Shown one piece after another: positions 12,075-26,217 of a stretch of DNA of 64,000 bases (its first letter is position 1; every line of letters starts with the position of its first letter). Source of the stretch: Motacilla alba alba (Eukaryota; Chordata; Aves; Passeriformes; Motacillidae); contig NC_052017.1 in the NCBI RefSeq assembly GCF_015832195.1, forward strand, positions 50,979,652 through 51,043,651. Reading direction: 5' to 3'. The translations under genes were made by a program, and so were the position numbers. The notes below the pieces were generated by a model. That model was given only the letters and a program-made list of their open reading frames with translations, searched no databases and was not told where the DNA came from.

Positions 12075-15000
12075 TTGGCAATTTTTAAGGAATTCAGCAA
12101 AAGCTAAAAAAATAGGAAAAAAGCAATATGTCCTAATTTTTTACATCAGCATACATCTGATTCATAGATTGAAATCTTAGGCATTGTTTTCTGTATATGC
12201 AATAAACTGGCAATTTTAAATTTTACACAATTTTTTTCTTTTTAACAATTTCTCCTGCATTTTCCTAACTGCTGATATGTGCATTGCAAGACATAACATT
12301 ATATTTTTCAAGGAAAATAAGCATCTCCATACTTACAGAGCTGAAGCCTGCTTTTCACTTAGCTCTATGTACCAATCCAGGTGAGCAGTTACTACAGTGA
12401 ATTTGTTTTTTTCAGAGGAACTTCAAACAGTTGTGCCTTTGAACTACAAAAAGTACAAACAAAATTTCAGATCAAGTTTCCTGTTTGACCTCCAGAAAAA
12501 CCAGCCACTACATTTCATGCAAATGTTAGGTAAGAAATTCAGACAATCCATCATACAGGACAGTCCACAGATACGTTAATCTGATTATTCTAGATAAGTA
12601 TCCTGAGAGAACTCTACTCAAAATTAAATGGAGATGCATCTTTGGTGTAAACAGATGCAGATTTTTATCTGCTCTCTTGTGTCCTTCTACATCAAGCAGC
12701 TTCCACATCAAACAGTTTGTGGTTATGGAGCCTACAGTTGTGACTGATATTTTAATGCTATTTATAATTTATGTTAACTTTCCTCCACTGTAGAAACACA
12801 GTGCAAAAAGAGGGAATTGTTTTTCCTTAATTAAGACAGGACTTGCTTAAAGAGTGGTCAGGAGGATAAGTAAGACAATAACAGAAATATTGATTTTTAC
12901 CTTTTGTTTCTTTTTTATTTCTACCCAATCAAATATAAAGTTTCCTTGCCGTGCTTGTTCCAGAACCAAGTCTGCCTGATGTGTATCTGGTTTCTGGTTG
13001 AATTGCAGGTTGCAGTGCTCCTGGTTAAATTCCCTCAAAGACACTGCCATGTTTTGTCTTTCCTCCTGACTCCTCTTCTGCTGCCAGCACAGGCTTCCTT
13101 TTTAACTTTGAGGCCACCTTGATGAGGTGTCCCTTGGGATGTCTTTATCCTGATTGACCTGAATGCCTCTGCAGCATCACCTGGGGTGCTCCCGACCCTG
13201 AGGTCTCTGGAACAATTCTCCACTGAGCTGTCATGGAGGGATCAGTGCTTGTGTGCTTGGGTTTCACTTGTCATATGCAGATAACTCATAGGATTTGAAA
13301 TTATCAGTAAAGGAAAAAACCCTTAACAGCTGCCTGAGAAATACACAGAGAGTTTAGAATTCAAAGTACTTCCAGAGCACTGCCATTGCCCTTGACAATT
13401 GGTTACTATAGGTAATTATAGCATAATGTAATTATTCCAATAGTTGTCTTTATCACTGTGTATTATGGAAAGTAATAAAATCTGCTGTGTCTGATTTTTC
13501 ATCCGGAAAAGCCATCTCTGTAAGTGAACTACTGAGAAGAAAAGCTACTGTTGTACTACAATCAGACAGTGTTTATGCTCCCTTCCCCCTGCCTCCCTTG
13601 AGTGTTACTAATAGCTTACTTGAAAGAAGGTGCTTGATTTAATCTTCTCAGGGCTATTTTGCATCTCTGTACAGAAAAAGGATGGCCCAAGAAAAATCAG
13701 TAACAGAGGAAGGGATCATGTTAGTTTAGGGCTTAGGCACAGTTAAAGAAGATGGGATAGTGCAGATTCTCACTAGCATTCCAGTTTATCAGAGATGCCT
13801 TGCAAAAAACCTTTGCCCAATATTCCAAGGCCAATTTATTAACTCATTGATCCATGTCCATGTGTTTCTGAGTACTTTGTTTCCCTCATCCCTTTTGCTT
13901 TATTGATTTCACTGTGCATCCTGCCCTTTAGGAGTCAAATATATGATGTTTTGTATCATTTGTGGTGTCGCAGTGCCTGTAAGCCCGATATGTTTAAGTT
14001 TTATTCCGTGCCTCTCCCCTCTTCCTCATACAGGTGAAAGCTCTGGCTTCGAGCACAAGAGGTCTTGTGAAGAGGTTTACAAAGACTGGTCAGGCACTCT
14101 GCCTTCCCTGTATTGTTACCTCTTGTTTGCCTCATTGAGTGCTTCTTAAGATTCAATTCACACATTGATGTTCTTTCACAGTCACTGGACTAACTGAGTA
14201 AAGAACATCCTAAGGGATTATGTGGAGTGTAACTGTCTATACGTGCTCTTCCCTTCCTCCCTCCTTGCACTGGGAAGTACAGGTTCAGTACCAGACTAAT
14301 CAGCATCTGGCTCAGTCTACTCCATCCAGTTGTCTTTTCTTAAGCCAAGCCAGAAATTGGAGACATCTTCCAAGTGTTAAAAGCAGGTCTTGTTTCAGAG
14401 CTTATTGTAAGGATGAGTGACTCTCCTGCTGTCCGGGACAGAGCAACCTGGGAAACCAGGTTATCCCAGTTGCTTGTCAGGCCAAGAGGCGTCAACATGG
14501 GAAATTCAGAAAGGTGGTTGGCAGGACACCTTTCATCTGGAAGTCAGTGCAGAGAATGGATGTCATTGCAATGATGTTTTGTTTTGCTTTGGAGTGCAGT
14601 TGTTGACAAAGGGACTGGCTTTTTCCACTGCCTGGCTGGGCCACTGAGGTACTGCCATTGGATCCTGCAGCGACACATAGGCAGAAGGTTTGGGCAGAGA
14701 AATTAAATTATGAAGAACAGAAATAAGCTAGTGAATAGGGAAAGGCCAGCCCTGGGAATAATTACATAGGTTTCTACTTTCCTAATAATTTGTGATTTAT
14801 ACTGTCTTTTTTCCTCTTCTGAGCTAGAAATCTGGGTAAGTGGTTAGTGAGTTAAAATTAGGGGAATCAAATAACTGAATATTTAGAACAGAAGAGGAGA
14901 AAGCAAGAGCTGGATGGTGTGGCAGGAATATCCACTCAGATCATGTATTTCTGTCTTAGTCACTGGAAATTTCTAGTGGGCAATAAGGAGTTCAGTATTA

Positions 15001-15800
15001 AATAGCTATTAGGTTTGTGACTTTTAAAGGAAATGAATTTGTGTAAGAGAAGCAGACAGTATATCAGCCGTCTCAGAGATGGGCTCTACAGTGATTCGGA
15101 GCACTTGCAGGACTCTTATTGAGAGGAATGTCATATGTAAAAATGATTATCTGAGGCAATAATTCGTTATTTATTCAAAGCGGGTGTGATACATGAAAAA
15201 TGAACTAGAAGATGAATGTGGAATGATGCAGATCTTGGTAGCAAATCCAGCTGTAGTGTTCAGAACTCATACTGCCTTTGGACTTTCTTGGTTATGTCGC
15301 CTGCTTTGCCAGCCCTAGAAAAGTCTGCACAGCAATGCCTTCCAGCGCATGTAGCTATTGTATGCCTATTGACTCACAAATTCTTTATTTATATACACTG
15401 TTTCTAATATTCCATGTCTTCAGAAAGAAGCAGCTGGATTCCTTGAAATATAGCTCTTTGGCCCTCAATTCTAAGCGGGTCTTTCAAAGAACATTCATGC
15501 CTCATGTCTCCCAGAGTAGAACCCGCTCCTTACATCAGGGTTGGCCTAAGACCAGTAACAGAATGGGACCAGAATTACTGTGCCCTCCTTGCAATGATCT
15601 GTACATAAAGAAACTCTACTTTGTTCGCTAAGAAACTTGGAGAAAATGGAATATATCCTGAAGCAAAAGGAGATCTTGCCCTTAGTCATTCCAGCTCAGC
15701 AGGAGAAGGGCTCAGTTCAATGTTGCGTCATGCAGAGCATAGGTGTTGGTTGAGTTCTGATTGCAGACCCTGGCAGGCACTCAGAGTACAGCACAAGAAT

Positions 15801-15878
15801 TTGATTTTAAAGATAAGTTACAAAAGATGTGGCTTGAAGTTGACTTTAAAGATAAGTTACAAAAGATGTGGCTTGAAG
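15801..15878. repeat. 39-bp tandem duplication
   Basis: Two adjacent 39-bp copies (15801-15839 and 15840-15878) differ at a single base (T versus C at the fourth position). A few bases of a third copy follow. The period is a multiple of three, so the overlapping open frames repeat a 13-residue unit, but there is no independent sign of coding. Confidence 0.95.
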
Positions 15879-17330
15879 TTGAACTTTACAGTATGCAAGT
15901 GAATAAAATCCTCGTCTCCATTTCTTATGTCAATTTAATTTTTTTACAGAGATGCTTTTCTGAGAATACAAAACAAGAATTTTGGGGGCTGAGAGCCCTA
16001 TGCAACTACATCAAACATCCTGATGTTGACTAATAACAGCAATCTGTCATACAAACATATCAAAATTGGCTGTGCTTCATTGGTAATGTTAATCAGACTG
16101 CATGGCAGTACCTTCTGTCACCAAAATTATTTACAATAAGTGTGCAGATATTATTTATGGTGACCTACTATTTCTTCTTGAATGAGGAATTCTATTTCTT
16201 CTCACACATTATAATCTTGGCTCCTTTAAAAATGAGCTCTGTTCACTCTCAGACAAATTATTAGGAACAAATAAGTCATTAATTAAAACGTCTGGAACTA
16301 TAACACTGCCTGATGTTTAATATTAGCTAAATTTTGGCTGAGCTTGCTGAGAGTAGAGGAAAATGCTCTACTGTCAGAAGAGATGTGTTATGGTCTTTTG
16401 CAATACATACTGAACACAAAGTTTTTTCTTAATGCTATGGTCTTACCTAAATCTGTGATTGTTCTCTTCTACTTTCATTGTAACAATCTAGCAAAATCTT
16501 TATTTGCTTAATCATAATTTGAATGAAGTGATTACAGTGGTTTTAATTTTTTTCCAGTGAATCCATTAAAAACAATGTATTTTATGTTCTACTAGACTGC
16601 ATTCAGGTAGTCTAATTTTAGTATTAGACTGCCACATTCAAAAAAAATCTGAGTGAAAGCTGCTGATTTGAATTTCATTTGTATTACATGCACAAGAGTT
16701 GAAAAGAGTTAAAGTATCCAGGAAATAGAAATACTGACCACATACAATGTCTGGAAATATAACAGTAGTTTGTGAAGTTTATATCAAGAAGGTATTAAAT
16801 AACTGTCTTCTTTTACTTCATAATGATATGTTTTAATCAAAAAAGCTCAGCTTTTGCTTTAAATCTGCTGCAAAATAATTTCCACTGTGTATCTCCAATG
16901 TGATTCATTCAAATGAAGATATAAGTGTGTTACATACTTCCTCTGTTGTGATATTTTTATTTTACTTGATGCAGCATGTAATTCTAGAATGCTTAGTTTT
17001 TGAATTTCCAAAGGAAGGAAAAGCTTCTATGGTAGCTAAAACGGGGAGGCAGGACAGATGACGATTGCTACCTTTTTAGGCTAACTTCTTTTCGTAAAAG
17101 TCAAGGTAAAGAAACTAAATATTTAAGGAATTTTAGTATAGAAAAAGCACAGATGTATCTGCATAGCTATGTCTTCAAAAATTGTGGAGAAGAGGTAGAT
17201 GTTTGCCTTAAGTAGATGTTTACGCAATTGGGAAATAGCCACTTTACATGTATGTGCCATAGATTGCCTCTTGAATGCTTATTCACTTATTTCCTCAGTA
17301 CATGCCAAAAGTATTAATTTATTGCACACT

Positions 17331-17417
17331 TGCAGGACTGAGATAGACCAAAACCTGCAAGACTGAGATGGAGAGAGACCAGACCTTGCACTACTGAGGT
17401 GAAGGGAGGCCAAAATC
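17331..17417. repeat. Degenerate ~28-bp tandem repeat (about 3 copies)
   Basis: Three imperfect units begin TTGCAGGACTGAGAT, CTGCAAGACTGAGAT and TTGCACTACTGAGGT, each followed by a purine-rich GAGACC/AGACC-type half. The copies are diverged, so the array is old or eroded. No known repeat family was recognised. Confidence 0.6.
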
Positions 17418-20400
17418 AAGCCTAAGACCCACAGAAGCTAGGAACAATTTAGTGCCCAAATGTCACTGACTACTTGCCCAGATCACACCAGATTCTCATG
17501 GTAGCATAAGTGGCTGATCCCTTACTTGATGAATGTTTTGTTGGTGCCTTGATCTCTAGACAGTTTCCTGGTGAACATTTTGGATGTGGATTATAAAGCT
17601 GCAGGCTGCAATGTGTGGTAAAAGCAGGGCATTGTCTACATAAGCTATGTGTGGATGTTTACTAATTAGATGTAGAATGAAAGGTATTGGGTGACATTTT
17701 GCATGTATAAGGGAAAACTATTAAGTGTCTGAATGTGCTATAATCTGTTGGTATTTTAAAACAGGATCTGCAGCTTGAAAAGCAAAGCCTCTTAAAAATA
17801 ATTTTTGTAGTACAATTCAGGCACGGGATTGCCATTCCAATATGTAAGGAAAAGCACAATGAGTTCCTGCAAAAAGGAAAACAGCTCTAATGCTCTTTGT
17901 CAGTAGAGAAAGGCTGCTTTCTATATAGCAGGTATTGCTTGTGTATTTGATTTACCTTTATATTTTGTGTGGATGCTAGGGATTTTAAAGCATGAATTTG
18001 AAGGAAGATTAAGAATGAGATAGAGTGTAAGTGGGCATCACATGGACAGGGGAGATATATAATACCTGTGTGCAAAGAAGGATATGGCTGAATAAAAGGC
18101 TTTTTGGTAAATACCAGGAAAAATACCAAGAGAGATCAGTTGCGGTGTGGTAGTTTTGGGTTTTTTCTCTATAAAGAAGTAAAGCTTCTGAGGCTTTGAA
18201 AAATCTTTTAATTAAACTGAACACAACACTTGAGAAAGAACAGAGAAAAACTTTCTCTTTAGAGGTATGGTCAGGATAACTTGAGGGTTAGTTTAATCTC
18301 CATAATTTATCATCTGATCAGTGTATATATATTGCTTTCTCACAGCAAATCCAAACCTGGAGAATGTTAGGAAGAGTTTTCCTTGCAACTGTCCTCCTAC
18401 TTTCAGAAGTGTCTGACAAATCTTTAGCAGAATGGGTTAAAGGGCAGTCACTAGTTTTCATCTTTGTTTAGAACTGCTGTGCATGGGGATCTTTTTGAGT
18501 GGTAGAATAAGGTATGGCAATAGGGCTCATAGGGCTGTTCTGTGCCTGCTCAGTGCAGACATAACCTGCCTTGCATTGAACTAGATCAACCTTCCTAGCT
18601 CTGAACCAGCTAGTTGGTCTAGGAGTGCCACCAGGAGCAGTGGCAGTATTTAGACCAGAGAAGACAAGAGGCTTTCAGGTACAGCCTAGGCTGAGCTCTG
18701 TTGCCCGCTAAAGCTTGGTTAGGTCCACTACAGTTTCCAGTTCCAGCACTGGCTATGGTAGAGATGTAACCATTGTTAGTAAAGTGCCAAATACTCTGAA
18801 AACTTCAGAATTTGGGGGACTGTGTATCTTTGTGTCTTATCTTCATGTGGATCTGCTTCAAACTTACCATTCAGGCAAAATTTAGTGAAAATAATGTTTG
18901 GAGGTCTTGACTGAGCTAAAATAAAAATTTGAAATTGCCCCTTCAAAATGTGCACATATAGCTTTGCTGAGCTTCTGATGCATCTTCTCACAGCTTTTTG
19001 AAGCTGTAAGGTTTTTTTAGGTCCCTGATCAAAATGCATAAGCGTGTCTTGATATTTTTTTCTTTCTAACAGCAGTAGTTTAAAATAGAGTATGGATAGA
19101 GTGAAGGAAAGCAGAATAGGAGAAGCTCCCAGATCCCTAGAGATCTGATTATGTGTTAGAGTAGTGTGTTATGGACATTTTATATTTATTTTTAATAAAA
19201 AAAGGCTTACTGTCTTGAGTACTGGTATCAGTGAGTGTTAGGTCAAGTTCACTCAGCAATCATGTTAGGCTGGGTAGCTGATGAGAAGGTCAGAGCACAG
19301 CTGGATGCTCCGGAGCCTTAGGCTTTGTCTAGGCAGTAGTTAGGGAAATGTCTTGCATCCTTACGTCTTCCAGGTAGTCTGTTAGACTAGTCTGCCCCTG
19401 TGTGTGCACCCAGCTCGTTTTCTCACTTGCATTTCTGTTTTAGCACAATATGACACTCAGGTTTTTTGCTGCATTCAATTCCAGCAAACCCATTCCAACT
19501 CTTTGCACAAACAGCAGTGGCTTGCATTTTGTGTTATGAATATGCCTGATGGTTCCATTGCCCTTTGTCAACAGAAGATGCAGGAGGCCAAATCCTGTTC
19601 TCTGTCATGTTGGGGAAGATCATGGGATCTGATTTTTTATATAGATTTCAGTTCAGTGTAATTTGCTTTAGGCATACCCTACATTATTAATAAACATGAA
19701 AGTGGGACCCCTGCTTTCTGGAGATGAACATTCTGTTGTTCTGTGATTTATCCCTTTAATATGTAGGCTATCCAGGGGATTGTTATCAGTGCTCACAGAC
19801 TAGTTAGTGGGGTGGGTTCTGAACAGAACCTGTTAGAACAAGAAGTTGACTATATAGTGCCTTTATAATGCTTTTTACCCATTATGTTGTGCTAGCTTGC
19901 TTTTCCCAGGGATCATAGCTATCTGTAAGAAGAGCTAGAAGTGACACTTCAGGAATCACTGTTGCTACGTAGAGCAAAGGAATATCCCACTAGGAGAGAT
20001 CTAGGGTATACCAATGCAAAATCTTGTCTTGCAAAGCTCTGTATTACTTGCAGAGTAATTACAGTTACTTGAATATGTTATTTATTTGATGTCATATTTG
20101 TCACTTGTTCAAAGCTTGAAGCATGTCATGTGTAATGGAAGTATTTTCGGTACAGTAAGCTTGTATTTTCTGATTTCTAATTGAACAGTCCCCTGAGTAG
20201 TCACTTATATTTCATGTGGAAAAGAGAGACAGGGAGAAGGATATACAGCCCAGTTTCTAGGTGTTCTCTGTTTTTAAACCCACAGCCTTTGCTTATTGAA
20301 AATCAGGCCTTGAAGATAAAACTGGTGTCCAACTTAGCAAGTAACCAAGTGCTCTCAGATCTAAGGACTGAACATTTGTTCAGCAATTTCAATTGAGATT

Positions 20401-21946
20401 TGAAATCCTCCACAAATAGAAAATGGAGCAACTGTGTGAATATGATGTGTGATCTATTATTATTCAAGAATCGACCTCAGTTCTGTGGAAATACAGCAAA
20501 TAGCCTGCATTTCACTTGGAAATGTGTTCATATTCAGTGTAACACTTGCTAGTGATGAAGTCAGAACTGCTCTGCTGGGCAGTGCTTTAATTTCCCAAGC
20601 TTTCTCTTATGTCTGTCAAAATGTCAGCATGTCAATTATTTCTGTTCATTGCTCCTAGATAATTTGATGATCTTTGATGGAAAAGGATTGTAAAGCTGAC
20701 TGGTGGTTGTTGCTGCTGCTGCTGTTATTGTAATTATTATTGTTATGTATTTTCATTGCTGTTAGCTTTGCAATATTTATAGTTATTAAAATACTGAACA
20801 ATTTAATTTTATTTTGAGTTTCTGAAACCTGTTTTCACTGGTCTACATTAAGATTGGGCATTTGCCAAACCTATGCAGCCTTTCTCATTCTTGGAGCCAC
20901 AAAATTCTTTTCAATACAGAAGTAACTAAATTAATAGTAGTGTGTCTTTGAGTTTGGCATTCTTTACAACATTGCTACTTCCAACTGGAGGCTGTGGAGG
21001 TATGACTAGGAACTCTCCTCCAATAAGTTCCCAAAGCAACATCTCTTTTTTGTGTTAATTTTCTACCCGTAGTAAACGTGGCGTATGTACGGATAACAAC
21101 AAATATTTCCTACATTCTGCCTTACTTTTTCTGGTATCCTATAAATATGGAAGCAGGATGTACACCTGGTGTGGCAGTGTTGGGAGATACCCAGTCTTCA
21201 GCAATGCAAAGCTTCTGCCTCTCTCAGGCACCAGCACATATTGGAAATCTTATATAATCTGGCTGTCATAGACGATCTGCCTAGAGAAAGCAAGGGAGAT
21301 CTAAGTTTAAAATAGCCATTCCCTTCATTGAAAAGACTGGAAAGAAAAACTGGAGGAAGTGAGGACAGAAATATGATTCAAAATTTGGAACACAGAAGCT
21401 GACCTGCATTGTGCTGAGGATTTGTATAGTTTGGCATTCTCCATTTGATCTATATTAAATGACCCTTTAACAATGGGGTATTACAGACGATGAATAAACT
21501 CTCCTCACAGAAAGTTTCTTCTGTCTTCTATTCCTTGTGATATACAGCTCTTACACTGAGGCTGAGAGGTTTTAGAAACTGTCAGACAGAACAATACGAA
21601 GGAAAGGAAAGAGTATTATCTCGTCACATATCTAGCCAAGTTAGAGCTTAAGACACAAATTGAAGGCAGGCAGTGATTCATAAGAAAACTAACAAGCAGT
21701 GGGAAGTAATTAGTATCTTTCCTGATGGATCAGTCTTGAGACTAATTTTGCTGGTTTTATTAATACCCCAATGCCAAAAAGAAAAGAGGAGCTACTGGTT
21801 TGTCTTGATAACACAATTTTTGGAGTTTTATCCATGATAGGAGAATATTTCTCCTTTCAATTTGATGTCTTCAGGTAATCAAAACCTTCAAATCCCTTTG
21901 TACTCATCTTGTACTCATAGACAGAGTTGTGTAAGAAAGAATACCT

Positions 21947-21948
<2 letters not shown>

Positions 21949-21992
<44 letters not shown>
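21949..21992. repeat. Poly-T run of 44 bases
   Basis: An uninterrupted run of 44 T lies between CCTTC and GCCTTT. Read on the minus strand it is a long poly-A, which could be a retroposon tail. I see no recognisable body next to it. Its exact length is unreliable in most assemblies. Confidence 0.95.
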
Positions 21993-21994
<2 letters not shown>

Positions 21995-22557
21995 CTTTAG
22001 TGCACATTTGGAGCCTGGTCTCAATAAAATTTGTCCAGTAATCAATATTTAAAATTACATACCTTTGAAAGTAGGGACATAAGGGACATACTGGGAAATA
22101 CTAACTAAGGAATAAAAATTCTGTTGCATAAAATCTGTCCAAATGCAAGAGAGAGGAACTATGTGTACTAGTCATATGTATTCAAATAAGATTAATGATT
22201 AGAAATGCCTTGCAGGGAATTTTATGCTGTCCAAGTTAACATCTCTTTGGCTATTTTCTATGCATTTTTCACAGTCACGGTGCTCTTGGGTTCCTTGGCT
22301 GCTGGCAAAGGAACATGTTAAGATAGTGTTTAGGATGTCTAAATTTTGTCAGCCCAGATCTTTGAAAACACCTCAGTACAAGCCATGCTGTTTTCTCCTT
22401 GTTTTTCTTACCTTGAGATGTTCTTGGGAATTGGCAATTAGTCTGGAAACTGAAGTCGATTCAAATACAATGTCTGCTTATTAACTTTATTTCTGTAGAG
22501 TGTCTGTCATCCTGTGTGGTAAAAAGCAAGAGTAGTTAACCTGAAGCCCTTTTAATT

Positions 22558-22609
22558 AAAAAAAAATTAAAAAAAGAACAAACAAAACCGCCACCACCAC
22601 AACAAAAAC
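22558..22609. repeat. A-rich and CCA/ACA-rich low-complexity tract
   Basis: An A-rich stretch with AAAAATT interruptions passes into AACAAAACC and a short CCACCACCAC segment. It is simple sequence. Confidence 0.85.
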
Positions 22610-23750
22610 GGAATCACAAGAGCCAAGACAAAAACCTGTTTGGTTACTGCGAATAAATTGGTGTGGGATATTTGAATTGTAGATGGCCTCTCTTGCTCCC
22701 TCCCAGCTCAGATGGTTGAATTGCAAGGAATACTGCATGCTCTATTTCTTCAGCTTTGTGGGGCACAGATAGGATTTGTGGTTAAGGCAACTTTTCTCTT
22801 TCTTGCTTTATTTCAGAAGAGTGCTTGACTCTTCTTTGCATTGGTGCAAGTGCCAAAGACAGTTTTAGCACATGTTTAAGTGTAGTTGCCTTATTTTTGA
22901 AAATGTTACTGTTCAAAGTTTGTCTTGGTTCAAAGTGCATACAAGTCAACAAAAAAGACTGTCATCAGCGCAGCTGGGTAATGGCTCTTGCTGTCTACAA
23001 TCAGTGGCACGTGCTTTCCTTTTGTGACCAGACACTGGTGCAATTCCAGGACTCTGATTTCCCTTCCAAGAGCTACCTCATATCTTAGTATGTAAATGCA
23101 CACAGAGGGGCAATTACTGTTTTCAAGCTATTTTCCAAGAAAAGCAAGGTTCTGTAATCAGACCCATCACTAGGTTGGGATCCAAAGGGCCTAACCATCT
23201 TGGTGGACAAAAGCTTTTCACAGTGCTGATTACTGAGAGAGACTGACCATCAATTAAAACTCCTCCCTCTGAACCTTTGTTTTTCAGAAAAGGGCACATA
23301 GGGGAAATTTCAGAGAAGATCCAAAAATAGCAGGTGGCTGTCACTGCTGTACTGTGCTCAGTTTTAATCATCAGATTGAAAAATAACATGTTTGGGTTGC
23401 ACAGGGATGTACAAAAGTAGGTCTACTGTTTAAATGCAAGAAATGGGTATGGAGAGATATGGGTTTAATATGAGACTGCAACTCCTGACAGACCTCTCTC
23501 ACGCAACACTCCTGCTTCTCTGCTCAGTTATTTAAAAGTTTTAAAAGATGTTAGTGGCCTTCTGATAAAGGTGTTGCAGTGATGTGTATATCACCACACT
23601 TTCTGACCTGTGAGCATTTCTTTGCTTTCATTCACCAAACTTAATACATCAGAAGAATTTGCTCCAGTACGGATAAATACTGGGAATTTTCCCATCAAAT
23701 GGAACATTAACTGTGCTGGGTTTTTTTGTCTGCTTGCCGGGTTTGTTGGT

Positions 23751-23789
23751 TTACTTTTCTTTTTTTTCTTTTTTTTTTTTTTTTTTTTA
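23751..23789. repeat. T-rich tract with 20-base pure run
   Basis: Pyrimidine-rich sequence contains 20 consecutive T at 23769-23788. Open frames reading poly-Phe or poly-Lys across it are artefacts of the tract. Confidence 0.93.
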
Positions 23790-25799
23790 ATTTGGGGAGC
23801 AGAAGGGCAGATTGCTTCCATTTGTTTTTTTTTAGATTTAGAAACATTTGGGTTTCTGGTTTTTGGTATCTAATAGGTGGCAGAGAAGGTGCAGTGGCTT
23901 TCTTTAGTATTGGTCAGATACCAACAAAACAGACTCATATTTTGTTCATTTTAAATAATTGCTATTTCATGAACAATAGACTTTTCTTTTGAAAGGGGAC
24001 AACCTAATTAATGCAGATGAAATCTTTCATTGCTATTATCTCAACATAAAATGTATGATGTCAAAAAAAAAAATCCTCCACCAGAAGCCACATGCTGCCT
24101 TGTTAAAAACAAAAGCAGGAAACATTTTATTTACTGTGGAAAAGATCACATCAAAATAGAAATGGGGAAAGGGAGGAGAGGTTGCAGCTGTTGCAGTCAG
24201 TTTCAACTACAGAGAGCTTTTTTTGTGGTTGTTTTAAATGCTTGTCATATTTGACAAGTTCATGTAGCTTCTGGGTTGTGGAACTGTGCATATGTTTATA
24301 TATATTTACTGATTTTGTTTCTACCACCATGCAGTACTTGTTTAATAAATAAAGTGATGTTATATAAGGTTAGAAGTGATAGTCAAACCTGAACATTCTT
24401 GGTTTGCTTTTCAGTAATGGGGCTTTCACCTGAATGTAAATTTCAGTTATTTGGCTTTCAGAGCATAGGTTTCAACCTGATTAATGAATTATTTTAGTCA
24501 ATCTGAATGGCAGTGGCCCTTAATGTGCAATTGGATGAGTGAAAACATCATGAACCCTAGGACTGGGGGTGAAGCAATCCATACAGTATTAGGTTTTTAC
24601 TGATGCCAGGCAGTCAGACAAGTTTGAGCCCAAAAACTAGAAGAAAATAAATTTCACTTAAGTATTTTGGCTATTTAAATATCAAAAATAATTTTCACTT
24701 GGTTTGTTTTCCATTTTAAAAATGAAAAGACAATTCATACAATTAAATTGAGTTAAAGAGAAACTGTTCAACACTTTTGTTCAACAGTATTTGAAATTCC
24801 CAAAAGAAGTCAGTGAACTTAACTGCTTTGCCTTCCTTACTTGCATCCTACTCCCCAAATGCAAAAGGCTTCAATTCCCTAATTTCGTGCTAGTTGTAAT
24901 TCAAAGTGGTAAACCAGCCATGTTTGTTTGGTGCCATTATGTTAACTCAATGTTACCACCTAGAGGAAATCTATTCAACTTTTATGGCTAGAAGTAGCTC
25001 AAACTAGAGGTTCTTGTTCTGCCTGTCTATCTACAATCCTGTATCTTTAAACATTTTCAGAAGTGTCCTGGGACATTTTAGCCTGTCTCGTCTTTGTCCC
25101 ATGCTGGACTTGCTTTCCATTCTGGGAGAAGTGTTTTGAGTCAGCTGTGGAATACTGGGCCAACAGCCATAATCTGGGTTTCTGCCATCTCTGCAAACAA
25201 ATTTTCCCCAGCTATGGGTTTTTGTTTTTTTCTTCTTGATACTGATTGAATGTTCTGGCCCCAAAAACCACCCTCCTATTACAGATGAGTTGGTAGAACA
25301 TAATGTCTGTCATCTGTTGAACTTGTAGGGTTATGCATCCACATGTTTTATCTTGTTTGCTAGGCCTGGTCCAAGACCCACAGTCAGATCCAGCAGTCCA
25401 TTTCTGTTCCTCTTTCTGTACATAGAGCAGTACTTTGCTTCAATGCATGTAGGCTTTTTCCTAGAGTTGTTTTTCAGTGTAAATTGTTTTGAGTCTAATT
25501 CAGGAGGTAAATGCTGGTTTGTTTCACATTTGTGTATGAAAATGTTGGGGAGGCCAAAACTTTCAGGTGGCTGCAGCTGGTGTGTGAGGAATATGAAGGT
25601 TGGAGTTGCTCTCTGAGTGGGCTAAAGAGGAAGAGGATACCAGAGGGGCAAAATGAAATTCCCTGTGGCCAGAAATTTACTTTAAAAGGAAGAGATATCT
25701 GGGAACCCTCTGCCTCCTTGCTCTTAAATGACCTCTTCAGGCTCTCCAAGGTGGAAATACTGCATGCCAATACAGTACAAGTAAAGGAAATACATTTTA

Positions 25800-26217
25800 G
25801 GGAAATCTAGAACATATGACATGAGAAAAGGCTGATGTGAACTGTCTTGTTCAAACCTCCAGAAGAAAAGGTGAGCAGCCGATCATATTGCTGTCTTACA
25901 CCTCCTAATGGAAGGGCAGAGAGAAAACAGAAGATTCTTCCTTAAGTTGGAGTAGGAGAACAAGCAACAACCACTATTTGCAATACAAGAGAATCCTTTT
26001 TGCCACTGGGAAAGAAAATTTCACAAGAGTGGTCAAGCACGGGAAGAGGTAGCCCAGGGGAGTGGCATCTCCATCCTGGCAGTGGTGACTCCATTTCCAG
26101 CTAAACTTGGACTGGAAAGGGCCTTGAGAAACCTGAGCAAATCTAACATACTCTTAGCAAGAGATCAGGCCAGATGACTTTGAAAAGTCCCTTCCAAATG
26201 AAGTAACTCTAAGAATC
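25800..26217 (+). mobile_element. CR1 LINE 3' fragment (sense, diverged)
   Basis: Recognisable CR1 blocks occur in order: an ATGAGAAAAGGCTGA start, an AGAAAAGGTGAGCAG-like block, ATATTGCTGTCTTACA, a TCAAGCACGGGAAGAGGTAGCCCAGGG core, GCATCTCCATCCTGG, and the terminal CAGATGACTTTG with CCCTTCCAAATG. The copy ends in AAGAATCTT without a clear octamer tail. It is more diverged than the other CR1 copies here and belongs to a subfamily with the AGCCCAGGGGAGTGG type of core. Confidence 0.85.

Noticed and set aside
12370..12390. AG|GTGAGC as a recursive splice site
   Set aside because: The donor half is strong, but the upstream sequence is not pyrimidine-rich enough to be a convincing acceptor.
15216..16033. 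Run of 63-117 codon frames around the 39-bp duplication
   Set aside because: The frames change phase, have no shared domain, and the duplication alone lengthens them.
22558..22609. A-rich tracts as tails of processed pseudogenes (also 42604-42619, 53297-53315 and 28061-28140)
   Set aside because: No gene-like or retroposon body could be recognised next to any of them.
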